Source: JABJPM01 sp964596705
GTDB lineage: Archaea > Nanobdellota > Nanobdellia > SCGC-AAA011-G17 > PNOQ01
DNA length: 15,396 nt
Assembly (NCBI GenBank): GCA_964596705.1
Contig: CAZQVG010000011.1
Span: 1 to 15,396 of the forward strand
Direction of reading: 5' to 3'
Under the pieces are notes generated by a model. It was not told where the DNA came from. It searched no databases and worked only from the letters and a program-made list of their open reading frames with translations. The stretch's first letter is position 1. The number at the start of each line of letters is the position of its first letter. A program made the translations under genes and the position numbers. Positions 7,427 through 12,985 of this stretch are shown one piece after another.

Positions 7427-7500
7427 GAGCCTGTGGCGTAGTTGGTTAGCGCACCGCCCTTACAAGGCGGGGGTCCCCGGTTCGAGTCCGGGCAGGCTCA
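7427..7500 (+). tRNA. tRNA-Val (anticodon UAC)
   Basis: A 74-nt tRNA with a complete cloverleaf. The acceptor stem GAGCCTG pairs perfectly with CAGGCTC. The D arm is GCGT/GCGC with GTTGGTTA in the loop. The anticodon stem CCGCC/GGCGG encloses the loop CTTACAA with anticodon TAC (valine), a 5-nt variable loop follows, and the T arm is CCCGG-TTCGAGT-CCGGG. The discriminator is A and no CCA is encoded, so CCA must be added after processing. No intron is present. The last three nucleotides (7498-7500) are also the reverse complement of the TGA stop codon of the minus-strand Ada-domain gene. Confidence 0.97.
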
Positions 7501-7779
7501 CTTCCTATTATAGAAATCCTCTAAAGTTTTATACTCAACTAAATGTTTTATTCTTTCAAAATCATCTTCATCCATAGGTCTACATTTTTTACAGGGCCTA
7601 TAACCCTCAAGAACAGCATCTTCCAAACTATGAAAAAACACCCTATTTTCTTTTTTCATTCTCATTCCAGATTTACAATCTAATCTTCCAAATATTTTGC
7701 CAGGCCTCCACCCAGCATACTCTCCAGGAATCTCACTAAGAATTGTCTCGCCGTTTTTCAAGATTTTATACAATTTCAT
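7498..7779 (-). CDS. Ada-type zinc-binding domain protein
   Basis: A 93-aa protein from ATG 7777-7779; an in-frame TTG at 7789-7791 is rejected because the TATA box at 7803-7810 is centred 27 nt from this ATG. The middle (about residues 20-70) resembles the Ada metal-binding domain: GKIFGRLDC, then KKENRVFFHSLEDAVLEGYRPCKKCRP, matching the RENVxFF...A...G(F/Y)RPCKxCxP core of Ada. Only three cysteines are present (Cys35, Cys63, Cys66). The Cys that accepts methyl groups in E. coli Ada appears absent, so DNA repair by methyl transfer is unlikely; a structural DNA- or RNA-binding zinc module is more plausible. There is no AraC or methyltransferase domain. Confidence 0.7.
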   Translation of the reverse strand: MKLYKILKNGETILSEIPGEYAGWRPGKIFGRLDCKSGMRMKKENRVFFHSLEDAVLEGYRPCKKCRPMDEDDFERIKHLVEYKTLEDFYNRK

Positions 7780-7802
7780 AAAAAATAACAAAAAATCAAA
7801 AA

Positions 7803-7810
7803 TTTATAAA
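7803..7810 (-). promoter_or_regulatory. TATA box deciding the Ada-domain gene start
   Basis: TTTATAAA centred exactly 27 nt from ATG 7779 and abutting the stop codon of the E1-like gene (7812-7814). It makes the longer TTG-initiated reading impossible on a standard transcript. Confidence 0.6.
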
Positions 7811-7811
7811 A

Positions 7812-8741
7812 TTATCCAAAATATTTCTCAATGATAATTTTAGCTTTCTTTTCATCTAAAGCCTTGACTAAAAACTTATCTTTAAACACTGTAACTTCTT
7901 TATATCTAAAAACATCCCCATAATCAACTATGTTCTTAAACATTTTTTTCAATCGATTAATATTATTTTTTGAATAAATAACATAGTAATTTCTCCCACA
8001 TAATTTAATACTATCCCTTCTTTTATTCCCCTCTAAATACTCATACTTTCCCTTACAAACATCGCACTTTTTATTTTTACTAACCTTGATCTTAACAAGT
8101 TCATTTCTATCCAAATTAACTTTAATCAAATCTTTCTCATACCTTTGACCAATCAACAACTTTATAGCTTCACTAACCTGTAAAGAAGATATCAAAGAAC
8201 TGGCTGAATTTAAAACACCAACATTTTCACATGTTTCATAACTTTTTCTTCCACCAAATATACAATTAAAACAAGCCCCATTTGGAACTACATTAAAAAT
8301 ATAACCCTCATTTTTGATTGCAGAAGCAAAAATCCACTTTATTTTGTTTTTTCTACAATACTCATTTACTAAAAACCTAGTTTCCATATTATCTGTACAA
8401 TCTAAAACTAAATCAGAATTTAACAGTTTAACATTACTCTGATCTAGATTATCAAAAACAACCTTAATCTTAACCTTGCTATTGATCTTTTCCAATCTTT
8501 CTTTTGCTGCAATAACTTTTGGCTTACCAACATCTTCCTCAGAAAATAAGTGTTGTCTCTGCAAATTATCCTCTTCAATATAATCCCTATCAATCAAAAC
8601 TAAATTTCTTACCCCTGCCCTAACCAATAATTCAGCACTTAAACTCCCTAAAGCCCCAACACCCAGAATACAAACTTTAGACTTTTCTAATTTTTTTTGA
8701 TTAGTTTTTCCAATAACAAGCTCCTGTCTACTATATCTCAT
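7812..8741 (-). CDS. ThiF/MoeB-type E1-like adenylyltransferase
   Basis: A 309-aa protein of the ThiF/MoeB/UbaA family, which adenylates the C-terminal glycine of a ubiquitin-like sulfur carrier for thiolation (tRNA, molybdopterin or thiamin) or protein conjugation. Visible features are the nucleotide-binding G27-V-G-A-L-G32, DRDYIEEDNLQRQHLF (51-66) with the ATP-contacting Asp and Arg, DCTDN (114-118), the zinc pairs C157-xx-C160 and C226-xx-C229, and Cys171 in TCENVGVLNSA as the candidate catalytic cysteine. Residues about 245-309 are a C-terminal extension also seen in some MoeB/ThiF proteins (LCGRNYYVIY...). The start is 1 nt after the stop of the lipoprotein gene, so it is third in an operon. 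No ubiquitin-like partner gene is in the window; which pathway it serves is unknown. Confidence 0.9.
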   Translation of the reverse strand: MRYSRQELVIGKTNQKKLEKSKVCILGVGALGSLSAELLVRAGVRNLVLIDRDYIEEDNLQRQHLFSEEDVGKPKVIAAKERLEKINSKVKIKVVFDNLDQSNVKLLNSDLVLDCTDNMETRFLVNEYCRKNKIKWIFASAIKNEGYIFNVVPNGACFNCIFGGRKSYETCENVGVLNSASSLISSLQVSEAIKLLIGQRYEKDLIKVNLDRNELVKIKVSKNKKCDVCKGKYEYLEGNKRRDSIKLCGRNYYVIYSKNNINRLKKMFKNIVDYGDVFRYKEVTVFKDKFLVKALDEKKAKIIIEKYFG

Positions 8742-8742
8742 C

Positions 8743-9054
8743 TTAAACCTTTCTTACAAACTCGCAATCTGTATTACTTACTTCAACAAAATGATTTGCA
8801 TTACCATTTCTAAACTCGCTACATTGATTCTCTTCTAAATTATCTATATCGTTTCTAGGCACATGAACAACGTCACAAACCCAATCATTATAATTCCATT
8901 CATTATTGCCATCGCTTAAACAAGGACCATTGCTTAAATTTCCCTCATATTTCTGACATAGATAAACACATTGTTTTATTACCTCTTCTTCACTAAAACT
9001 ACAAGCACTAACAAAAACTATTGCAAGTACCAAAAATAAAATAATTTTTTTCAT
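8743..9054 (-). CDS. Cysteine-rich lipoprotein
   Basis: A 103-aa exported lipoprotein. The signal is MKK plus a hydrophobic core with lipobox VSAC (Cys18). The mature part has six further cysteines (29, 33, 45, 60, 78, 97), enough for three disulfides, with a CVYLC pair near the N-terminus and a Trp/Asn-rich middle (NNEWNYNDWVC). No known family is recognised. The start overlaps the stop of the thioredoxin-like gene by 4 nt (ATGA), and the E1-like gene follows after 1 nt, so all three are coupled. A substrate or partner of the adjacent membrane thioredoxin is the obvious hypothesis, but it is inference. Confidence 0.75.
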   Translation of the reverse strand: MKKIILFLVLAIVFVSACSFSEEEVIKQCVYLCQKYEGNLSNGPCLSDGNNEWNYNDWVCDVVHVPRNDIDNLEENQCSEFRNGNANHFVEVSNTDCEFVRKV

Positions 9055-9404
9055 TCTTCATACCCCGATAAAGCTTTTAATTGTTCAATACTCCTGGTTC
9101 CAGGATACAAATTTCCATCTGGAAATACCCAAGTTGGGTACCCTTGTACCCCATGGTCTAAACACCATGCTCTTTCTTTATCGCAGTTATGGTAATCTAT
9201 ATATTGAAATGAACTGCCAAACATTTTTTTCTGTTCTTTACAATGTGGACACCAATCAGTTCCTGCCATAGAAATCCCTTGTTCAGTTAAATATTTTGCA
9301 AAGTCATCTAGTTCACCATTTGCTTCACAAGTTCCTAACACGCAGTTACTGAACAAAAACCAGATCCCTAAAACAATTATTCCGGCTATAATGTACTTCT
9401 TCAT
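9051..9404 (-). CDS. Membrane-anchored thioredoxin-like protein
   Basis: A 117-aa protein with an N-terminal signal anchor (about residues 4-20) followed by a compact thioredoxin-fold domain facing outside. The redox motif is DWCPHCKEQKKMFG (Cys52, Cys55), and the cis-proline loop is GVQGYPTWVFPDG (Pro90). Two further cysteines (74 and 81, in HNCDKERAWC) and the WCPHC...YPTW pattern resemble the thioredoxin domain fused or linked to VKOR in bacteria and archaea; no VKOR gene is in the window. Cys21 and Cys26 lie just after the membrane segment. It probably makes or isomerises disulfides in exported proteins. It is the first gene of an operon, predicted leaderless from a TATA box near 9430. 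Confidence 0.88.
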   Translation of the reverse strand: MKKYIIAGIIVLGIWFLFSNCVLGTCEANGELDDFAKYLTEQGISMAGTDWCPHCKEQKKMFGSSFQYIDYHNCDKERAWCLDHGVQGYPTWVFPDGNLYPGTRSIEQLKALSGYEE

Positions 9405-9424
9405 AAATTAAAAATTAAAAACAT

Positions 9425-9441
9425 CAATTAAAAACCTTTCG
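9425..9441 (-). promoter_or_regulatory. Promoter of the thioredoxin/lipoprotein/E1 operon
   Basis: Minus strand reads CCGAAAGG followed by TTTTTAAT: a BRE plus TATA centred near 9430, 26-27 nt from ATG 9404. It shares the 93-nt intergenic region with the divergent plus-strand promoter. Confidence 0.55.
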
Positions 9442-9468
9442 GATTTTCTCTAAAATCGAATAAAAAGA

Positions 9469-9476
9469 TTTATATA
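9469..9476 (+). promoter_or_regulatory. TATA box of the exported eight-cysteine gene
   Basis: TTTATATA centred about 26 nt upstream of ATG 9498, predicting a leaderless mRNA divergent from the thioredoxin operon. Confidence 0.6.
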
Positions 9477-9497
9477 CAAAAAAATCAAATAGACATT

Positions 9498-9806
9498 ATG
9501 CCTAAATTAAACATATTATACGGTTTTCTAATATTAGCATTAATTGTAACAATATTCACAGAAAACACTGACAATGATTTAATCCGACTTTCACCAAGCC
9601 AACAAGATTTACCACCAAAACTAGATTCAGACATCGGATTATTACATTTTTCCTGTAATCAAGCATGTTGGTATGGAGACAAATGTAAAGAAGCAATATC
9701 CTACAAAGAAGATAATAAATTTGTTTGTGAATGTAATTCTTGCGAAACAATAGATAGTTGTAAACTATACGCAAACGACAGAACCAAATTTATTTGGACT
9801 TGCTAG
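9498..9806 (+). CDS. Exported eight-cysteine protein
   Basis: A 102-aa protein with an N-terminal hydrophobic segment (about residues 6-20: ILYGFLILALIVTIF) acting as signal or anchor, a polar Ser/Asp/Pro linker (21-50), and a cysteine-rich domain with Cys at 53, 57, 63, 77, 79, 82, 88 and 102, the last residue. This predicts four disulfides. No family is recognised. It is divergent from, and shares an intergenic promoter region with, the operon of the membrane thioredoxin and the cysteine-rich lipoprotein, which suggests related roles. Its last 17 nt overlap the 3' end of the convergent lysine-tail gene. The start is supported by the TATA spacing. Confidence 0.75.
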   Translation: MPKLNILYGFLILALIVTIFTENTDNDLIRLSPSQQDLPPKLDSDIGLLHFSCNQACWYGDKCKEAISYKEDNKFVCECNSCETIDSCKLYANDRTKFIWTC

Positions 9807-10260
9807 ATTTCTTTTTTGTTGTTTTCTTAACAGTTTTCTTTTTCACAGTCTTTTTCTTAGCAACTTTCTTCTTAGTTGTTTTCTTTTTCTTCACAGTTTT
9901 CTTTTTAGCTTTACTTTTTTCTTCTGCAAATACATCCCAAATTGGATATGCCTGTTTTGTATATGGAGAACTCTTCCAAACCTTAATTATTTTCCCATCT
10001 CTAATATCAATTCTGCACAAAGTAAAATAAGTTGGCTGTTGCATATATCCTCCTTCTTTTAAAACAAATTGAATATCATAACTTCCGGCACTCCAATTTC
10101 CAGTAAATTGATGCATAAATTTCTTAAATACAACTAAACCTGCACAATCTTTCTTTTTTATTGTTAAATATTTATTCTTATGATATGGTGCTTTGTAAGT
10201 ATCCCTTATTTTTAACACCATCATAGGCTTAGAAAAATTAACTTTAACTTTATCATCCAT
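9790..10260 (-). CDS. Protein with histone-H1-like lysine-rich tail
   Basis: A 156-aa protein in two parts. Residues 1-112 are a compact, probably beta-rich domain without a recognised family (contains KKKDCAGLVVFKKFMHQFTG and RIDIRDGKIIKVWKSSPY). Residues 113-156 are a low-complexity tail in which 25 of 44 residues are lysine, built of KKKTV/KKTT units, much like eukaryotic H1 tails or bacterial Hc1-like proteins. Such tails bind nucleic acids; a chromatin, rRNA or surface-polyanion role is possible. No signal peptide is seen, so it is cytoplasmic. The ATG at 10260 lies about 30 nt from a TATA box at 10286-10293. The gene converges on and overlaps the eight-cysteine gene. Confidence 0.75.
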   Translation of the reverse strand: MDDKVKVNFSKPMMVLKIRDTYKAPYHKNKYLTIKKKDCAGLVVFKKFMHQFTGNWSAGSYDIQFVLKEGGYMQQPTYFTLCRIDIRDGKIIKVWKSSPYTKQAYPIWDVFAEEKSKAKKKTVKKKKTTKKKVAKKKTVKKKTVKKTTKKKSSKSK

Positions 10261-10285
10261 TGTAACCCCTAATTGGCCTTATAAA

Positions 10286-10293
10286 TTTATAAA
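10286..10293 (-). promoter_or_regulatory. TATA box of the lysine-tail gene
   Basis: TTTATAAA preceded by AGAAAAG (BRE-like), whose first bases overlap the TAG stop of the upstream Rpp30 gene. A second AT-rich box (TTATAA) is nested just downstream, so the exact start site is uncertain by a few nt. Confidence 0.5.
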
Positions 10294-10298
10294 CTTTT

Positions 10299-10793
10299 CT
10301 ACGATTTGTCTAAAATTCTCTCAAAAACCCTCAAAAAATCATTACTTCTTAACTCATATTTATTTCTCGCAAAACTAGAAAAAACCATTTTAACTTTATA
10401 TTTCTTACAAAATCTATAGTTCTGCCTCATCCTACCTAAAATTTTAGCCCTTTCTTTCCCAGAAGAATTCAACAAGTATGAAAAATCAAAACCTATAGCA
10501 ACATTATTTTTTGCAGCTAATTTACATAAAACCTGATTTAATCCAGATCTCCTGGAAAACATAAAATCCTTTTTGTCATTTTTTTCAGGACTTAATAAAA
10601 TATCAACTTTCTTATTTTCAACTGCAGCCCTATTTATCTTATCATCTCCACCCTGCACAACAATTAAACCTTCTTTCTTATTAATTTCATTTCTTAATCT
10701 ACTTAGGGGTACATCAATAATACTGATTAGCTCAGTTTCTATCCCTAATTTTTTCTCAATTTCTTTGTTTTGCACAAAAACTAACTGTTTCAT
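10299..10793 (-). CDS. rnp3: Ribonuclease P protein subunit Rpp30
   Basis: A 164-aa archaeal RNase P protein component 3 (p30 family), a TIM-barrel-like protein that with Pop5, Rpp21 and Rpp29 assists the catalytic RNA in removing 5' leaders of pre-tRNA. Recognisable segments are KKVDILLSPE (61-70), SGLNQVLCKLAAKNNVAIGF (83-102), SSGKERAKILGRMRQN (110-125), KYKVKMVFSSFARNKYELRS (131-150). It is shorter than typical euryarchaeal homologues, losing mainly N-terminal sequence, as often seen in reduced genomes. A TATA-like box near 10815-10823 places the mRNA start at the ATG, so it is predicted leaderless. Confidence 0.9.
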   Translation of the reverse strand: MKQLVFVQNKEIEKKLGIETELISIIDVPLSRLRNEINKKEGLIVVQGGDDKINRAAVENKKVDILLSPEKNDKKDFMFSRRSGLNQVLCKLAAKNNVAIGFDFSYLLNSSGKERAKILGRMRQNYRFCKKYKVKMVFSSFARNKYELRSNDFLRVFERILDKS

Positions 10794-10813
10794 AAGAAAA
10801 TATGTAGTTTAAC

Positions 10814-10825
10814 TTATTTAAAAAA
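10814..10825 (-). promoter_or_regulatory. Putative rnp3 TATA box
   Basis: GTTTTTTAAATAAG on the minus strand, centred about 26 nt from ATG 10793; no strong BRE. Confidence 0.45.
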
Positions 10826-10830
10826 CTAAT

Positions 10831-10844
10831 GAAAAAAGAAAAAA
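10831..10844 (-). terminator. T-rich terminator after the paralogue pair
   Basis: Just past the stop codon of the second paralogue the minus strand reads TTTTTTCTTTTTTC, an archaeal-type poly-U terminator without a hairpin. Confidence 0.5.
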
Positions 10845-11186
10845 TTAACTAGGAGTCAAATCACACAATCCATCCCTATTTGTCCATACATTGCTTTCAG
10901 TGTCATGATACCATTCTCCACCAACACATTCAATTGTAAAATATGGACAACTTAATGTATTTCTATTAAGGAGCCTACATTCATTGGATGAATCATCAAC
11001 TAAAACCCCTCTTCTCACTTCAAAAACATCATCGGAACTATCTCCAAAGATTGTTCCTGTTTCCCTTAAACCACTAACATCTAATCCTAACTCAGGACTC
11101 ATTCTTGGACTGTTATATCCTGCATAAAGAACTATTCCCAATATTAAAACAGCAATAACAACCCCAATTATCATATTTTTATTCAC
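10845..11186 (-). CDS. Membrane-anchored four-cysteine protein, copy A
   Basis: A 113-aa protein starting at GTG 11184-11186 behind a strong Shine-Dalgarno GGAGGTGA (11193-11200). It has a short N-terminus, one hydrophobic anchor (about residues 5-22), the juxtamembrane block YAGYNSPRMSPELGLD, a variable acidic linker, and a C-terminal domain with four cysteines in the pattern C-x9-CPxFTxxC-x-GGEW-x8-VW-x-N-x3-C. It is a paralogue of the gene immediately upstream (18 nt between them) and shares all these elements. The domain is probably outside the cell and holds two disulfides. No known family is recognised. It is cotranscribed with copy B and followed by a T-rich terminator. Confidence 0.75.
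   Translation of the reverse strand: MNKNMIIGVVIAVLILGIVLYAGYNSPRMSPELGLDVSGLRETGTIFGDSSDDVFEVRRGVLVDDSSNECRLLNRNTLSCPYFTIECVGGEWYHDTESNVWTNRDGLCDLTPS
11083..11114. repeat. 32-bp direct repeat, copy A (partner 11431-11462)
   Basis: A perfectly identical 32-bp segment shared by the two paralogues, encoding NSPRMSPELGL. Surrounding third positions differ, so this is a patch of higher nucleotide identity within diverged genes. Confidence 0.8.
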
Positions 11187-11204
11187 AATAAATCACCTCC
11201 TAAT

Positions 11205-11534
11205 TTAACGAGTTTCCACATTACAATTACCATCATTAATCCATACTTGTCTTTCTGCATTATAGGTCCATTCTCCGCCCCAACAGGTTACTGTAAACTG
11301 AGGACATACTAAAGTCCACTTATCATTAGACGAACATACTCCTTCGTTATCATGAACCCAAATGTCTTCTTCAACAATATCTGGAGTATCTATAAATGTA
11401 GATCCAATACTCCCAACTTTAGGGATATCCAATCCTAACTCAGGACTCATTCTTGGACTGTTGTATCCCGCATAAATAACCGCACTAAATATAAGAATCC
11501 CAATAACAATTCCAATGATCATATTTTTATTCAA
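11205..11534 (-). CDS. Membrane-anchored four-cysteine protein, copy B
   Basis: A 109-aa paralogue of the neighbouring gene. I place the start at TTG 11532-11534, five codons inside the ATG-initiated frame, because that ATG (11547-11549) is part of the Shine-Dalgarno region ATGGAGGTGA and the TTG aligns with the GTG start of copy A at the same distance from GGAGGTGA. The anchor and the block YAGYNSPRMSPELGLD are nearly identical to copy A (28 of the 35 residues after the start), while the exposed domain has diverged but keeps four cysteines, CPQFTVTCWGGEW and VWIND. The function is unknown. The two genes form an operon with the promoter upstream of this copy. Confidence 0.75.
   Translation of the reverse strand: MNKNMIIGIVIGILIFSAVIYAGYNSPRMSPELGLDIPKVGSIGSTFIDTPDIVEEDIWVHDNEGVCSSNDKWTLVCPQFTVTCWGGEWTYNAERQVWINDGNCNVETR
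11431..11462. repeat. 32-bp direct repeat, copy B (partner 11083-11114)
   Basis: Second copy of the identical 32-bp segment, 348 bp away. It suggests a fairly recent duplication, gene conversion or strong constraint on the juxtamembrane motif. Confidence 0.8.
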
Positions 11535-11539
11535 AACAA

Positions 11540-11590
11540 TCACCTCCATTAAATATTTATTTTATTCAATTCAAATAAATATAAACTTTT
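11540..11590 (-). promoter_or_regulatory. Promoter and leader of the paralogue pair
   Basis: GAAAAG-TTTATATT (TATA at 11578-11585) predicts initiation near 11555 and a leader of about 20 nt carrying GGAGGTGA (11540-11547), 5 nt ahead of TTG 11534. The element lies right after the stop of the AK6 gene. Confidence 0.55.
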
Positions 11591-12067
11591 CTATCCGATA
11601 AACTCAACTATGTCCTTTGTTTTATATCCTTTTGTAGTATTAACAACCAAGAGATTATGTTTTTTCTCTTTAGCTTCAGTTAAACAAACTTCAAAAATCT
11701 CTGCCTCTAGATTATCTTTTATTTTCTTTACATTATATCCTCTTTTTTTCAGCCTATTTTTCAACACTTTTATGTCACAAACAGTTACAATACATAAATC
11801 AACATATTTTTTTGGCAAATAATGACTTAAATGAGAATCAATAATCAAACCTTTTTTAGATTTTTTAATCAATTCAACTAAAAATTTATTTAGTTTTTTC
11901 ACATCAACAATCTCGCATTTATTTTCTTCATCATATCCATCACTTAATTCATTCTTTTTTATTAATCTAGTTACATTAACATATTCATACCCCAAAGCTT
12001 TACTCAACTTTTTTGCTAAAGTGGTTTTCCCTGTACCAACACAACCAGAAACACAAATTACTTTCAT
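11591..12067 (-). CDS. AK6/Fap7-type adenylate kinase
   Basis: A 158-aa P-loop kinase of the AK6/hCINAP/Fap7 family. Motifs: Walker A GCVGTGKTT (8-16; the usual Thr-Pro after the first Gly is Cys-Val), DEENKCEIVDVKKLN (46-60), GLIIDSHLSHYLP (73-85), and the family hallmark DNLEAEIFEVCLTEA (118-132). The family has adenylate kinase/ATPase activity, and in yeast and archaea Fap7 binds ribosomal protein uS11 and acts in small-subunit maturation. Length and motifs are normal. Its ATG overlaps the UMP kinase stop by 4 nt (ATGA), so the two are translationally coupled. Confidence 0.92.
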   Translation of the reverse strand: MKVICVSGCVGTGKTTLAKKLSKALGYEYVNVTRLIKKNELSDGYDEENKCEIVDVKKLNKFLVELIKKSKKGLIIDSHLSHYLPKKYVDLCIVTVCDIKVLKNRLKKRGYNVKKIKDNLEAEIFEVCLTEAKEKKHNLLVVNTTKGYKTKDIVEFIG

Positions 12068-12741
12068 TCTATAACTGTCCCAATAAATTTCTTTCCTTCT
12101 AATAAATTCTTTAAATTCTTTAAATCTTTCCCAACAATATATGTTTTAACTTTAGCCCTCTTAATTATTTTTGCAGCACTCTGATCTAAAACAAAATGCT
12201 GTCCAGCCTTAAACTTAATCTTATTCACTCTTTTCAAAAAATCATTAAAACTAATCTTATGAATAAACTTTGCATCTTTATACACTTTAGGATTCTTATC
12301 ATATAATCCATCAACATTAGTCATATTTACTAAAAAATCTGCATTAATTAACTCAGCAACTTCAGCTGCATTCCCATCAGAGGTCATATTTTTTTGCATA
12401 CCTAAAGCTCCACAAATAACTAAATTTCTCAACTTTAAAGCACTTTTTACACCATGTAAACTTTCAGGTATCCGCTCATCTAAACCAAACACCCCAGAAA
12501 CTAATCTTGCATTTAATCTAGTTGCTGCAATACCAACAATACTCAATAAACTTTCTTTGCTTCCAACATGTCTTAACCCTTCTATGTATTTTCTAGCTGT
12601 GCTTCCACCGCCGGTTACAATAACTACCTTATTCTTCTTAGAAAATTTCTTAACAAACTTAGCAAACTTTTTCAAATAATCATAATCAACCTTATCAGGA
12701 ACAATAATAGAACCTCCTAATGAAATCACCACCTTTTTCAT
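12064..12741 (-). CDS. pyrH: Uridylate kinase
   Basis: A 225-aa archaeal-type UMP kinase of the amino acid kinase superfamily, converting UMP to UDP in pyrimidine synthesis. Motifs: SLGGS (7-11) and TGGGSTAR (43-50) for phosphate binding, TSDGNAAEVAELINAD (120-135) for the base and acceptor site, NVDGLYDKNPKVYKDA (142-157), and the KAGQHFVLDQSAA segment (178-190). Length matches archaeal enzymes. A TATA-like TTTTAAAG near 12762-12770 is about 26 nt from the ATG, so it may have its own leaderless transcript, and AK6 follows with a 4-nt overlap: a two-gene nucleotide kinase operon. Confidence 0.93.
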   Translation of the reverse strand: MKKVVISLGGSIIVPDKVDYDYLKKFAKFVKKFSKKNKVVIVTGGGSTARKYIEGLRHVGSKESLLSIVGIAATRLNARLVSGVFGLDERIPESLHGVKSALKLRNLVICGALGMQKNMTSDGNAAEVAELINADFLVNMTNVDGLYDKNPKVYKDAKFIHKISFNDFLKRVNKIKFKAGQHFVLDQSAAKIIKRAKVKTYIVGKDLKNLKNLLEGKKFIGTVIE

Positions 12742-12761
12742 AACTCAAATCTAGATTTAAT

Positions 12762-12770
12762 TCTTTAAAA
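12762..12770 (-). promoter_or_regulatory. Putative pyrH TATA box
   Basis: Minus strand TTTTTAAAG centred about 26 nt upstream of ATG 12741, a few nt downstream of the preceding ORF's stop. No clear BRE. Confidence 0.35.
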
Positions 12771-12772
12771 AA

Positions 12773-12967
12773 TTATTCATTTTTAATCAATCTAGCTTCG
12801 CATTTAGAATTCTTTAAAACATTTCTTTCCAATAAACTGCAATATAAGACATCAAATGTTCTGCAAGATTTTGCACCACTTAAATCTTCTTTAGGAAACT
12901 CAGCATATTCGTAACTTAAATCACAATATTTTGGCAGTTGATATTCCTTTAAATCATCTAGCTTCAT
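12773..12967 (-). CDS. Small four-cysteine protein behind tRNA-Ser
   Basis: A 64-aa protein with Cys15, Cys35, Cys43 and Cys56 and no signal peptide, so the cysteines probably bind a metal in the cytoplasm. The core reads SCRTFDVLYCSLLERNVLKNSKC. No family assignment is made. The ATG at 12965-12967 has GGTGAT a few nt upstream. The start is only 18 nt from the 3' end of tRNA-Ser on the same strand, leaving no room for a separate promoter outside the tRNA; cotranscription with the tRNA is therefore likely, the mRNA being released by 3' processing of the tRNA. Confidence 0.65.
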   Translation of the reverse strand: MKLDDLKEYQLPKYCDLSYEYAEFPKEDLSGAKSCRTFDVLYCSLLERNVLKNSKCEARLIKNE

Positions 12968-12985
12968 ATTTAATCACCAAAAATA

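Noticed and set aside
9556..9774. Minus-strand 72-aa ORF opposite the eight-cysteine gene
   Set aside because: It has no promoter or Shine-Dalgarno, lies wholly antisense to a gene with a well-placed TATA box, and its composition looks like a shadow of that gene.
9794..10030. Plus-strand hydrophobic 78-aa ORF that mimics membrane segments
   Set aside because: It is the complement of the lysine-rich tail: AAA/AAG codons read backwards as Phe/Leu/Val. No initiation signals.
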